A DNA stretch of 64,000 nucleotides from Companilactobacillus paralimentarius DSM 13238 = JCM 10415 (GCF_001434985.1 NZ_AZES01000165.1:49784-113783), one strand, 5' to 3'. Numbered from the stretch's first letter, positions 46,750-55,947 are shown. A program made the numbers and translations. The notes: generated from the sequence alone by a model not told the origin.

Positions 46750-48318
46750 TTAACGTTTAAATCGATTCCAATAAACCTTTTGTCCAATGAAAATGAAAAT
46801 CAAAAGGATAATCATAATAATGACAAAGAAAACGGCCAAAATATTGCCCTGGACTTTGAAGTAATCTTTAAAAAGCGAATTAGGCTTACCATCAGAAAAT
46901 TGTTTATTCAAATCCAAATTAGTATTCTGAATATCCTCTAACTTACCGTTAACTAAATAGTCACCATGATTATATTTCAAACTAGTAGTTTCAGTATTAA
47001 TTTCAGAGCTAAAACCATCTTCCACTGGATTATACCAATTCAGTGGAAGATTTTTAATTTCGCTCTCTACATGCTCTAATTCTTTTTGCGAATACGGCAT
47101 ATTGATTGTTAAAGCAGTCGGAATTGTAAATGTCGTAGAATCACTCTTCTTCACATCATTAAGTGAAGCCGCTGGCATGGCAAAAAAGCTCTGTTTAGCA
47201 ATCTGTGCATCGTTATCTTGATTAACGTAAGTAACTTTAGTCCCATCCTGCATCAATAACCAATGATCTGCATATTTCAAAGAATTGTTTCGTAAAACCT
47301 TGTCTTGATTCCAAAAACCAGCAGAACTTATACCGACCGGAAAGACTTGCTGTCGAGCCAAGCTGACAATATATGTCAGAAATTTCTGATTAAGTAATTG
47401 ACCAGCGGTATCCACACCACTGCTGACTTCAGGAGTCTGTAAAAAGATGATTCCTCCACGATTTTCAATATTTCTTAAAACCGCCGTGAATCGATCAAAG
47501 GCTTTCATTTCAGTGTTTTTACTTACAGAGGTTGTACTTATAGCAAAAGGTATTCCCATCTTGTAACAGAATTTACTTAATTCATCCAGTGTTCGTAAAT
47601 TTGTATATAGAGTCACATTAGTTATTGTCAATAATGGTTGAAACTTCCCCACTCGATCAAATAATTGAGCAATCATTTGGGTTTGTACAATCAAGCTCAA
47701 ACCTTTATTTGTAAAAAATGGCAAATATCCCTGTTTGCCATTGATATATCCAAAAGGATAACTCCTTTGATCTGTTTGTTGAGTTGATAGAGTACCTACT
47801 TGGCTTGCTCCATTGGCCTGCTGGGTAATGACCGTAATACTCTGACTAAACGGCAATTGTTCACGGTTAGAATCTTTTTTCAAAATAAATTGTTGCTGAT
47901 AAACTTTTTGAACTTTAATTCCCAATTGATTAATTTCTGTTTGCGTAAGATTTTCACCAATATGTAATTTTATACCTGAAAATTTATCTCGATCATTAAT
48001 AAATTCTCGATTGATCAAACCGACCTGACGCCAATTAATCATCGTGATGACACCCAAATATTTTTTATCCAAGGTACCTTTTTTATAATCAGCCTGTGAA
48101 ACAGTTTTAACACGTAAATCCATACTAGTTAGGCTTCGTTGTAAAGCATCAATATTCTTCTTATCATTCTTTACATCATTTTGTGAATCATAAACTAGTA
48201 AAACTCGATTATGATTCGTAGCAGCATTTATGGTTCGAGAGAAATTAAATAATGAAAATAAAATTAACATTAGGGACATCACTAAAGAAAATTTAATCCC
48301 TTTATTCACTGACTTCAT
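46750..48318 (-). CDS. DUF2334-type deacetylase-like membrane protein (YdaL-like)
   Basis: The 522-aa protein has an N-terminal signal anchor (SLVMSLMLILFSLFNF), a large extracytoplasmic domain, and a C-terminal membrane helix (ILAVFFVIIMIILLIFIFI) with a basic end. The region with LLVYDSQNDVKNDKKNIDAL and, later, PLLTITNVTLYTNLRTLDELSKF and IPFAISTTSVSK follows the DUF2334 pattern, a relative of NodB polysaccharide deacetylases. The classic NodB Asp-His-His metal triad is not obvious (ITNVTLYTN in place of DDV), so it may not be catalytic. It overlaps the upstream gene by 17 nt. It is the YdaL counterpart in the operon. Confidence 0.78.
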   Translation of the reverse strand: MKSVNKGIKFSLVMSLMLILFSLFNFSRTINAATNHNRVLLVYDSQNDVKNDKKNIDALQRSLTSMDLRVKTVSQADYKKGTLDKKYLGVITMINWRQVGLINREFINDRDKFSGIKLHIGENLTQTEINQLGIKVQKVYQQQFILKKDSNREQLPFSQSITVITQQANGASQVGTLSTQQTDQRSYPFGYINGKQGYLPFFTNKGLSLIVQTQMIAQLFDRVGKFQPLLTITNVTLYTNLRTLDELSKFCYKMGIPFAISTTSVSKNTEMKAFDRFTAVLRNIENRGGIIFLQTPEVSSGVDTAGQLLNQKFLTYIVSLARQQVFPVGISSAGFWNQDKVLRNNSLKYADHWLLMQDGTKVTYVNQDNDAQIAKQSFFAMPAASLNDVKKSDSTTFTIPTALTINMPYSQKELEHVESEIKNLPLNWYNPVEDGFSSEINTETTSLKYNHGDYLVNGKLEDIQNTNLDLNKQFSDGKPNSLFKDYFKVQGNILAVFFVIIMIILLIFIFIGQKVYWNRFKR

Positions 48319-49786
48319 CCCCCTCAGTATTCCACAACGTATGATTTATCAAATCGGAAATAAACATTAGTAAAGACATATTCAAGCTGACCGGTACTAA
48401 AAACAAATGCTTAGCCAAATCAGCATCGCCATCACCGACAATAGAAACAATCGGTACAAAAACAACTACAGTCATTAATCCGAAAATCAAGAAAAATCGT
48501 AAGATACCCATGTAACGTTTAGCTTTAATATCTAAATAAAAGCCAACACTATAGACAGCAATAAAGCCGATCGCAAGTAAACAGTCAAAAGCATATTTCC
48601 CTGGAAAGAAAGCTCCCATTAAAGAACTATATACAGTAAAATATTTTACTTGTTCTCCTGGTTTATGGCCTGAATTTCTAACAAAATTACCTACCGCTCG
48701 TGGCTGTACTGCGGTTACATCCTTAGCAGCTACGTCCAATAAATTATTAAATTGTTTCAAATTACCAGCGTAGTAACGGACAATCCAAGCAAAACCCGTT
48801 TTATCCATCAGATGTTTTTTTACATATTTACTACCTGGATCTAACGTTGCATAGTTTTTAGAATAATAGTTTTCATTTCTCATGAGAGCAAACTGACCAT
48901 CGACTCCACCACGTTCAATTTTTTTAGTTGGATCGCTAGTCTCCAATAATGTTCCATGCGAAAATGTTTGAAAAGTATTGGCTCCAACAATTTCTGATCC
49001 GATGGACTTATAAATTCCCACGCCAGACATCAATACCAAAACAATTCCCAATGCCGTGGCCATTCTTCTGGCCCTAAAATGTGGTAAAAACATGATACCT
49101 ATCGCTACCACACCAAAACTCAAAGCCAATGGTGCATTCTGTTGCTTATTAGTAATCAGTAGAATTGTCGAAATGAAGAATAGAAAGGTCATTGGCCATC
49201 TTCTTGAATAAATATTTCTTGCTAAGGAAATAATCGATGCACACAAGTAAAGCATTAAAATAAACATTCCCGGTTCAGCGAAGAAAGAATTGAAATATAA
49301 GGTGTATGCTGAGTCGGCAAAAATGAACACGATTAAAAGTCCCATTACATAGCTCTTAACTTTACGATATGGGCGAACGAAAGCGTTAGTTAAAAGATAA
49401 ATTCCACCTAAATAGAATAAATAATAAACTAAACCCATAAATCTAATATCAAAAATAGTCCTACTATAAAATAGTTTATTCAATAACAAAGCTATTTGAA
49501 TAAATATGGTTTGTGATGATAATACTGATACGTTATTTTCATTAAAGTACTGCATAATACCAAATTTGGTTATCACAAAATCACTGTACTGACTGTAACT
49601 AGTAGGTAATCGATAAATACCATTACTCAAAATAGAACGATAAAAATCTCCATTATCAGCCAATCCATGAATTGGTGGTACAAATAATAAAATGCCACTA
49701 ATAATGGCTGCCAAAACCGTTGCTAATAGTGCTGGAGAGACAAATTTTGAAAATTTATTTAAACAGTTATATATAAATTTTTTCAA
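48302..49786 (-). CDS. Polytopic membrane protein, GT-C/WsfD-like
   Basis: This 494-aa protein has about 11-12 hydrophobic segments. The first extracytoplasmic loop carries PPIHGLADNGDFYRSILSNG; an acidic LADNGD motif of this kind is seen in WsfD-type and other GT-C glycosyltransferases that use lipid-linked sugars. A second large loop (about 265-390) contains many charged residues. It has no counterpart in the five-gene Bacillus ydaJKLMN set, so it may add a side group to the polymer or lipid carrier. The function is inferred from topology alone. Confidence 0.65.
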   Translation of the reverse strand: MKKFIYNCLNKFSKFVSPALLATVLAAIISGILLFVPPIHGLADNGDFYRSILSNGIYRLPTSYSQYSDFVITKFGIMQYFNENNVSVLSSQTIFIQIALLLNKLFYSRTIFDIRFMGLVYYLFYLGGIYLLTNAFVRPYRKVKSYVMGLLIVFIFADSAYTLYFNSFFAEPGMFILMLYLCASIISLARNIYSRRWPMTFLFFISTILLITNKQQNAPLALSFGVVAIGIMFLPHFRARRMATALGIVLVLMSGVGIYKSIGSEIVGANTFQTFSHGTLLETSDPTKKIERGGVDGQFALMRNENYYSKNYATLDPGSKYVKKHLMDKTGFAWIVRYYAGNLKQFNNLLDVAAKDVTAVQPRAVGNFVRNSGHKPGEQVKYFTVYSSLMGAFFPGKYAFDCLLAIGFIAVYSVGFYLDIKAKRYMGILRFFLIFGLMTVVVFVPIVSIVGDGDADLAKHLFLVPVSLNMSLLMFISDLINHTLWNTEGDEVSE

Positions 49787-49796
49787 ACACTCACCC

Positions 49797-50918
49797 TCAA
49801 TATTTTGCTGCCAATAACGTTGTTAAATTATTATACGAATAAGCCTCATTTTGATGCTCAATTCCAATACCACCGTAGATAGCAGACTTTTCATTCTTCA
49901 CCTGATACTTCCAAGTTAATTTCATAGCCTTTTGATACATTCTTTTATTACCTTGCTTAGCAAAAATCATAGCTGCCAAAGCGTAACTACCCGCCGAATG
50001 AGAGCGACTGACCACATTACCATTAACAGAATAACCATTGTATAGCGTATTACGATCCACTTGATTCTTTAACCAATTTAAAGAGACTTGTTTTAGCTTA
50101 CCTATTTCTGACAAGTGAAGTAATGTCTCCAAAGCCTCTGAAGTATTTAAGTCGTTATTACTATAGGTTTTGTTACTCCAATTGTAACTAGAAGCATAGA
50201 GTGGAAATGCGTCACCTAAATAACCATTTTGAACGACCGCTAACTGCTTTTTGTACATCTTCTTGTTCTGTTTAGAAGTTGATTCAAAGTATTTTAAAGT
50301 CGAGAAATCATAATAAGCTAATGAACCATCGTCACTAGCCTTCTTAGTTTTAACATCGTAGAAACTAGCAATTTTTCCGTTGCTCATTGTATTCTTTTGT
50401 AATGACCCAAATCTTCGTGCCGCCTCTTTTTTATAATTCTTGTTTCCTGTTTGATCGGCATACATTTGTAACGCCCTAATAATTCTCAAATCATCTAGAG
50501 TGGCATTAACATCAAATTTTTTATTAGTTGCAGGTGTGTAACGATAGCTAAACTGAGACCCTTGATCAAAAGTTTTTTTAGTTTCTCGGTAAAATTCTCT
50601 AAACTTTTTATATTGATGTGTATAGATCAGATATTCCAACCACATACCTGATGATTCTGAAAGTAACTCATGACCACGAGCAACATTTTTTTTATAAGAT
50701 TGTTTCTTATAATTCGTATAGATACCCTTTTTAGTCATCATCTTATTTTCAATGAAGTGTTGTAATTCTTTTTCATTAGAAATGTAGTTACCATAATGGG
50801 ATCTTTTACTAAAGTTACTATCACCATTAGGTACTAAAACCTTGGTTTTCTGATCACTGCATCCCGCTAAAATCAAGACCATCAAGAATAGCAGGATTAT
50901 TTGGAATCTCTTTTTCAA
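49797..50918 (-). CDS. GH8-like lipoprotein (YdaJ/PssZ/BcsZ-like)
   Basis: This 373-aa lipoprotein signal-bearing protein (FLMVLILAGC with the modified Cys) has an alpha/alpha-barrel-type domain. LLSESSGMWLEYLIY and NATLDDLRIIRALQMYADQ correspond to the SEG and D-x-D-L...AL blocks of glycoside hydrolase family 8, which cut beta-1,4-linked polymers. In Listeria and Bacillus the matching proteins release or trim the polymer made by the linked synthase. The start is TTG at 50918 with GAGGG upstream. It is the first gene of the exopolysaccharide operon. Confidence 0.82.
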   Translation of the reverse strand: MKKRFQIILLFLMVLILAGCSDQKTKVLVPNGDSNFSKRSHYGNYISNEKELQHFIENKMMTKKGIYTNYKKQSYKKNVARGHELLSESSGMWLEYLIYTHQYKKFREFYRETKKTFDQGSQFSYRYTPATNKKFDVNATLDDLRIIRALQMYADQTGNKNYKKEAARRFGSLQKNTMSNGKIASFYDVKTKKASDDGSLAYYDFSTLKYFESTSKQNKKMYKKQLAVVQNGYLGDAFPLYASSYNWSNKTYSNNDLNTSEALETLLHLSEIGKLKQVSLNWLKNQVDRNTLYNGYSVNGNVVSRSHSAGSYALAAMIFAKQGNKRMYQKAMKLTWKYQVKNEKSAIYGGIGIEHQNEAYSYNNLTTLLAAKY

Positions 50919-51121
50919 AATTTTCCCTCACTTAATACTAAGTTAATACTTTTAATATCTTTTTTGCATATCTTTTTACCATCATATGTAATTATCTACG
51001 ATATTGGGCTCCATGCCAATTCTTTTAGTATAAATTTGAACATTTTTTTATTTTATAAATATAATATTTTCGAAATATCTCTTTTCATCTCTGATATAAT
51101 CGAATTTAAGGAGGCGCTCTC

Positions 51122-51403
51122 ATGGCTTTGAATATTAATTTAATAAATGGTAAAAACATTCTCATAAATGAAGATACTTACTTGGTGGCTTGGAAATATC
51201 AATCATCACTAATGGCAAGTAACGCCGATCACTACTACTTAGACTGCATTTTCAAAGGTAGTTTTGAAGATGGCAAGGTTACTGAGGATCACGAAGAAAA
51301 CAAACTCGAAGGTTTAATCAGTGCCGCTGATTGGTTAACGATTGGTAAAGACAACGATAATTCTATTAAAACTACTGCTGTTCTAGGTATTACTAGAGAT
51401 TAA
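51122..51403 (+). CDS. 93-residue protein of unknown function
   Basis: I do not recognise a family. The protein starts MALNINLINGKNILINEDTY; it has no signal peptide or membrane helix and is acidic. An alternation of short hydrophobic strands (TYLVAWKYQSS, HYYLDCIFKGSF) and a later helix-like segment suggests a small mixed fold. AAGGAGG lies 8 nt before the ATG and TATAAT at 51095-51100. It is divergent from the exopolysaccharide operon and ends at a strong terminator, so it is a real gene of unknown role. Confidence 0.7.
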   Translation: MALNINLINGKNILINEDTYLVAWKYQSSLMASNADHYYLDCIFKGSFEDGKVTEDHEENKLEGLISAADWLTIGKDNDNSIKTTAVLGITRD

Positions 51404-51412
51404 TGGCAAATA

Positions 51413-51484
51413 AAAAAGGTTCCAGCTTACGCTGGAACCTTTTCTGCTCTCTGGGGGGAAAGCAGTAATCAGAATTTTGATTAC
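51413..51484 (-). ncRNA. Candidate small RNA with C-rich loop
   Basis: Three adjacent stem-loops are read on the minus strand. First, 7 bp GTAATCA/TGATTAC (51484-51478 with 51471-51465). Second, an 8-bp stem (51465-51458 with 51451-51444, one G-U pair) whose loop is CCCCCA. Third, a 9-12-bp terminator stem (51442-51431 with 51426-51415), then Ts. A plausible promoter TGGAAA-17 nt-TAAGAT (51518-51513, 51495-51490) would start transcription at the first hairpin. A C-rich loop in Firmicutes small RNAs often pairs with Shine-Dalgarno sequences. Not confirmed. Confidence 0.45.
51415..51442 (+). terminator. Terminator of the 93-aa protein gene (also usable on minus strand)
   Basis: Perfect 12-bp stem AAAGGTTCCAGC/GCTGGAACCTTT with a 4-nt loop. 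Ts in both directions. Confidence 0.92.
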
Positions 51485-51541
51485 GCTAAATCTTAACATT
51501 AAAAAAAACTGATTTCCAGAAAAATCTATGTAAATAAAAAA

Positions 51542-51979
51542 TTAGTTATTCATAGATTGACTGGCTTTTGAAGCTGCTTCCAAAGTATCACAAAAATCTT
51601 CTAATCCTTCTTCAGAACCAGCTGCACAGGCAGCTTCAAAATACTTAACTTTATGATCAAGTTTTTCTAAATACTTTTCAGACTGGGCAATTTGACGCAT
51701 TACTTCATCACGTTGTCGTTTAAACATTGCCAATCTTTGCTCTAAAGTTACATTACCCTCCATTGACATATTGACAAATTCTCGAATTTCCTTCAACGAC
51801 ATTCCAGTCTCTTTTAGGCATGAAATAAGTTCAACAAAATCCATATCATTTTCAGTAAATTTGCGACGACCATTGTCATCACGATGAACAAAAGACATTA
51901 ATCCTTCTTTATCATAGTATCGCAGGGTATAACTTGAAAGGCCGTTTTTTTCGGCCACTTGTCCAATTGAATAAGCCAT
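51542..51979 (-). CDS. MerR-family transcriptional regulator (AdhR-like)
   Basis: This 145-aa regulator has the MerR HTH (MAYSIGQVAEKNGLSSYTLRYYDKEGL) and the subgroup block CLKETGMSLKEIREFVNMSMEG. The C-terminal helix has one cysteine cluster (CAAGSEEGLEDFC), which could sense thiol-active compounds. Despite its place after glnA it is not GlnR, which has a different N terminus and lacks this block. It resembles the regulator at 5341 (RYYDKKGLL, LKDTGMPIRDIR). It has weak independent termination and unknown targets. Confidence 0.87.
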   Translation of the reverse strand: MAYSIGQVAEKNGLSSYTLRYYDKEGLMSFVHRDDNGRRKFTENDMDFVELISCLKETGMSLKEIREFVNMSMEGNVTLEQRLAMFKRQRDEVMRQIAQSEKYLEKLDHKVKYFEAACAAGSEEGLEDFCDTLEAASKASQSMNN

Positions 51980-52060
51980 TTGAATATTCCTTTCAACTTT
52001 AAATTATTATCTTAAGTATAATCGTATAGTTCATATTTTTATATTATTTTAATATTGAAT

Positions 52061-52098
52061 AAAAAAAAACTGCAAATTCACTTACAGTGAACTTGCAG
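52061..52098 (-). terminator. glnA terminator
   Basis: A 13-bp stem (52070-52082 with 52086-52098, one mismatch) and a 3-nt loop, followed on the minus strand by nine Ts. Confidence 0.85.
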
Positions 52099-52138
52099 CC
52101 TAAACGAAGTGAAATATAACTCCGATTTTATTCGTAAT

Positions 52139-53467
52139 TTAATATTGTGACATGTAAGTATCTCTTTCCCATTGGGAAACTGTTTGTTGGTATCTTGCCC
52201 ATTCAGCATTTTTAGCAGCAAACAAACTATTTGTTAAATCCTTACCAAGTGATTGTTGAACGTATTCATCTTTACGCAAAGCCTTAAGAGCGTTATGTAA
52301 TGTTGAAGGTAAATCAACGATACCCTCTTCGCGACGTTCGTCATCAGACATATTATAAATATTATCCTTAACTTCTGGCATCAATTCGTAGTTTTGATCA
52401 ATACCGTCTAGTCCAGCATCAAGGATACATGCAATTGCCAAGTATGGATTTGTTGTTGGATCTACACTTCTAATTTCAATACGTTTTGATTTACCTGATG
52501 CAGCAGGTACTCGAATCAATGGTGAACGGTTCTTACTTGCCCAAGCAATATATGTTGGAGCTTCAAAGCCTGGAACCAAACGTTTATATGAATTAACAGT
52601 TGGATTATTAATAGCGGTTAAAGCACGAGCATGTTTTAAGACACCACTCATAAATTCTTTAGCTGTATCAGATAACATATCGTTGGGATCATCAAAGATA
52701 TTGTCGTCACCTTTGAATAATGACATATTGATATGCATACCTGAACCATTAATACCTTGAACTGGTTTTGGCATAAATGTTGCATATAGGTTGTTCTTTC
52801 TAGCAATTGTCTTAACCACTAATTTGAATGTTTCAATACTATCTGCAGCTGACAAAGCATCTTGATACTTAAAATCAATTTCTTGCTGTCCAGGAGCAAC
52901 TTCGTGGTGACTAGCTTCAACTTCAAAGCCCATCTTTTCAAGAACAAGCACAATATCCTTACGAACATTAACACCTAAGTCGACAGGTGAAAAGTCAAAG
53001 TAACTACCATCATCATTTAAATGTAGAGTTGGATTACCTTGCTTGTCACGGTTGAATAGGAAGAATTCAGGTTCTGAACCAATATTGAAATTAGTGTAAC
53101 CCATCTTTTCCATTTTCTTGATAACACGTTTAAGGTTAACACGAGGATCACCCTCAAATGGTGTGCCATCTGATTTGTAAATATCACAGATCAAACGAGC
53201 TACTTTACCATGTTCTTCTCCCCAAGGGAAAATCAACCATGTTGATAAATCTGGATGTAGTAGCATATCACTTTCTTCAATACGAGTAAATCCATCAATT
53301 GATGAACCATCAAAAGTAATCTTGTTTGCCAATACTTTATCCAATTGAGAAACAGGAACTTCAACATTCTTAATGATGCCGTTGATATCTGTAAACATTA
53401 AACAAATAAATTCAACGTTTTCATCATTTACCATTTTTGTAATATCTTCTGCAGTATAATGTTGCAT
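52139..53467 (-). CDS. glnA: Glutamine synthetase
   Basis: GlnA makes glutamine from glutamate, ammonia and ATP. The 442-aa type-I GlnA-alpha sequence contains [16 protein letters not shown], the ATP-site [11 protein letters not shown] and [20 protein letters not shown]. It lacks the adenylylation loop tyrosine block of GS-beta, as expected in Firmicutes. AGGAG precedes the ATG. A strong promoter with an overlapping near-consensus GlnR site suggests nitrogen repression, and a glnR gene is not adjacent. Confidence 0.97.
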   Translation of the reverse strand: MQHYTAEDITKMVNDENVEFICLMFTDINGIIKNVEVPVSQLDKVLANKITFDGSSIDGFTRIEESDMLLHPDLSTWLIFPWGEEHGKVARLICDIYKSDGTPFEGDPRVNLKRVIKKMEKMGYTNFNIGSEPEFFLFNRDKQGNPTLHLNDDGSYFDFSPVDLGVNVRKDIVLVLEKMGFEVEASHHEVAPGQQEIDFKYQDALSAADSIETFKLVVKTIARKNNLYATFMPKPVQGINGSGMHINMSLFKGDDNIFDDPNDMLSDTAKEFMSGVLKHARALTAINNPTVNSYKRLVPGFEAPTYIAWASKNRSPLIRVPAASGKSKRIEIRSVDPTTNPYLAIACILDAGLDGIDQNYELMPEVKDNIYNMSDDERREEGIVDLPSTLHNALKALRKDEYVQQSLGKDLTNSLFAAKNAEWARYQQTVSQWERDTYMSQY

Positions 53468-53551
53468 TTTTTAACCACTCCTATTGTATATACCAATTTT
53501 TTGTAGACTTCTAATAAACGTTATTAATATAAGGTTCCATTAACAATATAA

Positions 53552-53582
53552 TGATAATACCAATTACATGTTTCAGTGTCAA
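53552..53582 (-). promoter_or_regulatory. glnA promoter with overlapping GlnR-like box
   Basis: On the minus strand, a perfect TTGACA (53582-53577), a 17-nt spacer and TATTAT (53559-53554). TGTAA-N7-TATCA (53568-53552) matches the GlnR/TnrA consensus TGTNA-N7-TNACA at all but one fixed position and covers the -10. Confidence 0.75.
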
Positions 53583-53625
53583 ATATTTATCGTTATATTA
53601 TTAAAAAAACTAATCAATAATAAGA

Positions 53626-53645
53626 TATACAAATTCTTTTGTATA
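53626..53645. promoter_or_regulatory. Perfect palindrome between glnA and guaC
   Basis: TATACAAA-TTCT-TTTGTATA, two 8-bp arms. Possible operator for one of the divergent genes; no trans-factor is known. Confidence 0.4.
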
Positions 53646-53687
53646 CCAAGATTCTATCACATAATTTAATTTAGCCGAAGAATATAT

Positions 53688-53763
53688 TTGACTTCTGAAC
53701 GTGAACCAGTTAAATTATAGATACGAACGAAATCGAATATAAAAATAAAAATAGTTCGCAATT
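53688..53763 (+). promoter_or_regulatory. guaC promoter and PurR-like boxes
   Basis: TTGACT (53688-53693), 17-nt spacer, TAAATT (53711-53716). Downstream are CGAAC (53724-53728) and, inverted, ATTGCGAACTAT (minus strand, 53762-53751), which matches the PurBox AWWWCCGAACWWT at most positions. guaC belongs to the PurR regulon in Bacillus. Confidence 0.6.
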
Positions 53764-53780
53764 AATGGAGTGGATAATAC

Positions 53781-54758
53781 ATGCAAGTTTTTGATTATGA
53801 AGATATTCAACTAATACCGAACAAATGTATCGTAGACAGTCGTTCAGAATGTGACACAAGTATACAATTTGGACCTAAGACTTTTAAGATTCCAGTAGTA
53901 CCAGCCAATATGCAAACCATCTTAGATGAAAAATTGGCTGAAAAACTAGCTGAAAATGATTATTTTTATATCATGCATCGTTTTGAACCAGCAACCAGAA
54001 TTAATTTCATAAAAGACATGCAACAAAAAGGACTCTTTACTTCTATTAGTGTTGGTATCAAAGAAGATGAATTCAAGTTCATTGACCAACTAACATTACA
54101 GAACTTAACTCCTGATTACATTACAATTGACGTAGCACATGGTCACAGTGATCGTGTCATTAAAATGATTAAATACATCAAACAAAATATTCCAAACAGC
54201 TTCCTTATCGCCGGCAACGTTGGTACACCAGAGGCTGTACGTGAACTTGAAAATGCTGGAGCTGATGCTACTAAAGTTGGTATCGGGCCTGGTAAAGTCT
54301 GTATCACTAAACTAAAAACTGGCTTCGGTACTGGTGGTTGGCAATTAGCTGCTATCAGGCTTTGTGCTAAAGCTGCTAGCAAACCTATTATTGCTGATGG
54401 TGGTGTTAGAAATGACGGTGATATTGCCAAATCAATTCGTTTCGGAGCAAGCATGGTAATGATTGGTTCCCTACTCGCTGGACACGAAGAATCCCCTGGC
54501 AAGGTCATCGAAAAAGACGGTCAAAAATACAAAGCCTATTTTGGATCAGCATCCCAATACCAAAAAGGCGAATACAAAAATGTTGAAGGTAAAAGAATGC
54601 TTGTTCCTTATAAGGGTAAGATCATGGATACTCTAACCGAAATGCAACAAGATCTTCAATCTTCAATTTCTTACGGTGGTGGCAAAGATCTTCTATCACT
54701 ACGTAAGGTAGATTATGTCATCGTAAAGAATTCAATTTATAATGGTGATGTTTATTAA
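53781..54758 (+). CDS. guaC: GMP reductase
   Basis: GuaC converts GMP to IMP with NADPH, allowing adenine nucleotide synthesis from guanine. The 325-aa TIM-barrel protein has the catalytic Cys in [14 protein letters not shown], the phosphate-binding [12 protein letters not shown] and [20 protein letters not shown]. Length and C terminus match the long bacterial GuaC type. GGAGTG precedes the ATG, and it ends in a terminator. Confidence 0.95.
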   Translation: MQVFDYEDIQLIPNKCIVDSRSECDTSIQFGPKTFKIPVVPANMQTILDEKLAEKLAENDYFYIMHRFEPATRINFIKDMQQKGLFTSISVGIKEDEFKFIDQLTLQNLTPDYITIDVAHGHSDRVIKMIKYIKQNIPNSFLIAGNVGTPEAVRELENAGADATKVGIGPGKVCITKLKTGFGTGGWQLAAIRLCAKAASKPIIADGGVRNDGDIAKSIRFGASMVMIGSLLAGHEESPGKVIEKDGQKYKAYFGSASQYQKGEYKNVEGKRMLVPYKGKIMDTLTEMQQDLQSSISYGGGKDLLSLRKVDYVIVKNSIYNGDVY

Positions 54759-54778
54759 AATATAATAATACAAAAAAA

Positions 54779-54814
54779 GAGGCTGACGACTGGGTGTTCG
54801 TCAGCTTCTTTTTT
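54779..54814 (+). terminator. guaC terminator
   Basis: An 11-bp stem (54779-54789 with 54798-54808, one G-U pair) and an 8-nt loop, followed by Ts. Confidence 0.88.
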
Positions 54815-54961
54815 ATGAATGGGATAGTTCATGTTCAATTTGACAAGAAAGTTGTCCATCAAACAACTTTCAACTTATCAAATTTACCATTACTGTAACA
54901 CATTCTATGTTAATTAAACAGTATGAAAACTTTTTAATTTCAAAGATTAATTTTAATTTGA

Positions 54962-55926
54962 TTAATTATTAATTTGTCGAGCATTGAATTTATGAATCCC
55001 ATTGTTTCTCTCTTCAAAACCCTCTGTTTTGCTAACAATATATCTGGGACGATCATTAACTTGATCCAAAACTCTCCCGAGATAACTTCCCAATATACCA
55101 ATGGCTAACATCAACAATCCAAGACTAAATAGTAAGATTGTTATTCCAACTGAAGCAGCGTTGTAATTTCGCTAGCTATCAAGTAACCTAGATAAAAAAC
55201 ACTACTTACTAATGGCACAATGGAAAAAATATTAACAAATTGTAATGGTTTCATAGAAAAAGATGTGATTCCATCTAATGCCAATTTAATCATCTTAGAG
55301 AGTGGATACTTAGTTTCACCAGCAATCCTCTCTTGACGATGGTACTTTACACTAGTCTGTTTGAAACCAATCCAAGTCACTTGTCCTCTAACGAATGGAT
55401 CCTTTTCATGTAATTTCATCAACTGATTAACAGCCTTACGATCCATCAAACGAAAATCACCTGTATCCAAAGGCATATCGATCGTAGCTAGTTTTCTGAA
55501 GGTTCGATAAAACATTTTGGCAGTAAATTTTTTGAAAAATGTTTCACCATCACGTTGCATTCTCTTGCCATAGACGATCTCATAACCTTCATGCCATTTC
55601 TCAATCATTTGAGGAATAACTTCGGGAGGATCCTGGAGATCTGCATCCATAACAACGACTGCATCTCCCTTAGAATAATTTAATCCAGCTGTAATAGCTA
55701 TCTGATGACCAAAGTTACGTGAAAACTCTACTAATTTAATGCTACTGTTTTGGGCCAGAGCACGCTTGATAATAGGAACGGACTTATCTTTTGAACCATC
55801 ATCGACAAAAATCAGTTCATATCGTTCTTCTTGTTGCTCAATATAATTAAGTAACGTGTCAATGGTTACTTGAATACCAGCCTCTTCATTAAAAACTGGT
55901 AACACTATCGATATTAATTGATTCAT
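54962..55926 (-). pseudogene. YkcC/GtrB-type glycosyltransferase, frameshifted near the C terminus
   Basis: GtrB-type GT2 enzymes attach a sugar to undecaprenyl phosphate on the inner face of the membrane. The catalytic part is intact (SIVLPVFNEEAGI, FVDDGSKD, VVVMDADLQDPPEV, RMQRDGETFFKK, one helix near 230-250). The first frame stops at 55141 after ASEITTLLQLE. The other frame supplies the rest: NAASVGITILLFSLGLLM, then GSYLGRVLDQVNDRPRYIV, the usual second helix and GEYLGRIY-RPxYIV end, with a stop at 54964-54962. Restoring one A in ACAACG (about 55160-55166) joins them as ITNAASV. The start is the ATG at 55926 with AAAGGA 10 nt upstream. It lies 22 nt after the ykcB-like gene. Loss of the second helix would probably impair anchoring. 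Confidence 0.87.
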
Positions 55927-55947
55927 CGTCAATCATTCCTTTCTAGC

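Noticed and set aside
51542..51979. GlnR, because the MerR gene lies beside glnA
   Set aside because: The N terminus and subgroup block are AdhR-like rather than GlnR-like, and the gene is downstream of glnA with a terminator between them.
53577..53600. Second GlnR box near glnA
   Set aside because: The right half does not match TNACA at the required 7-nt spacing.
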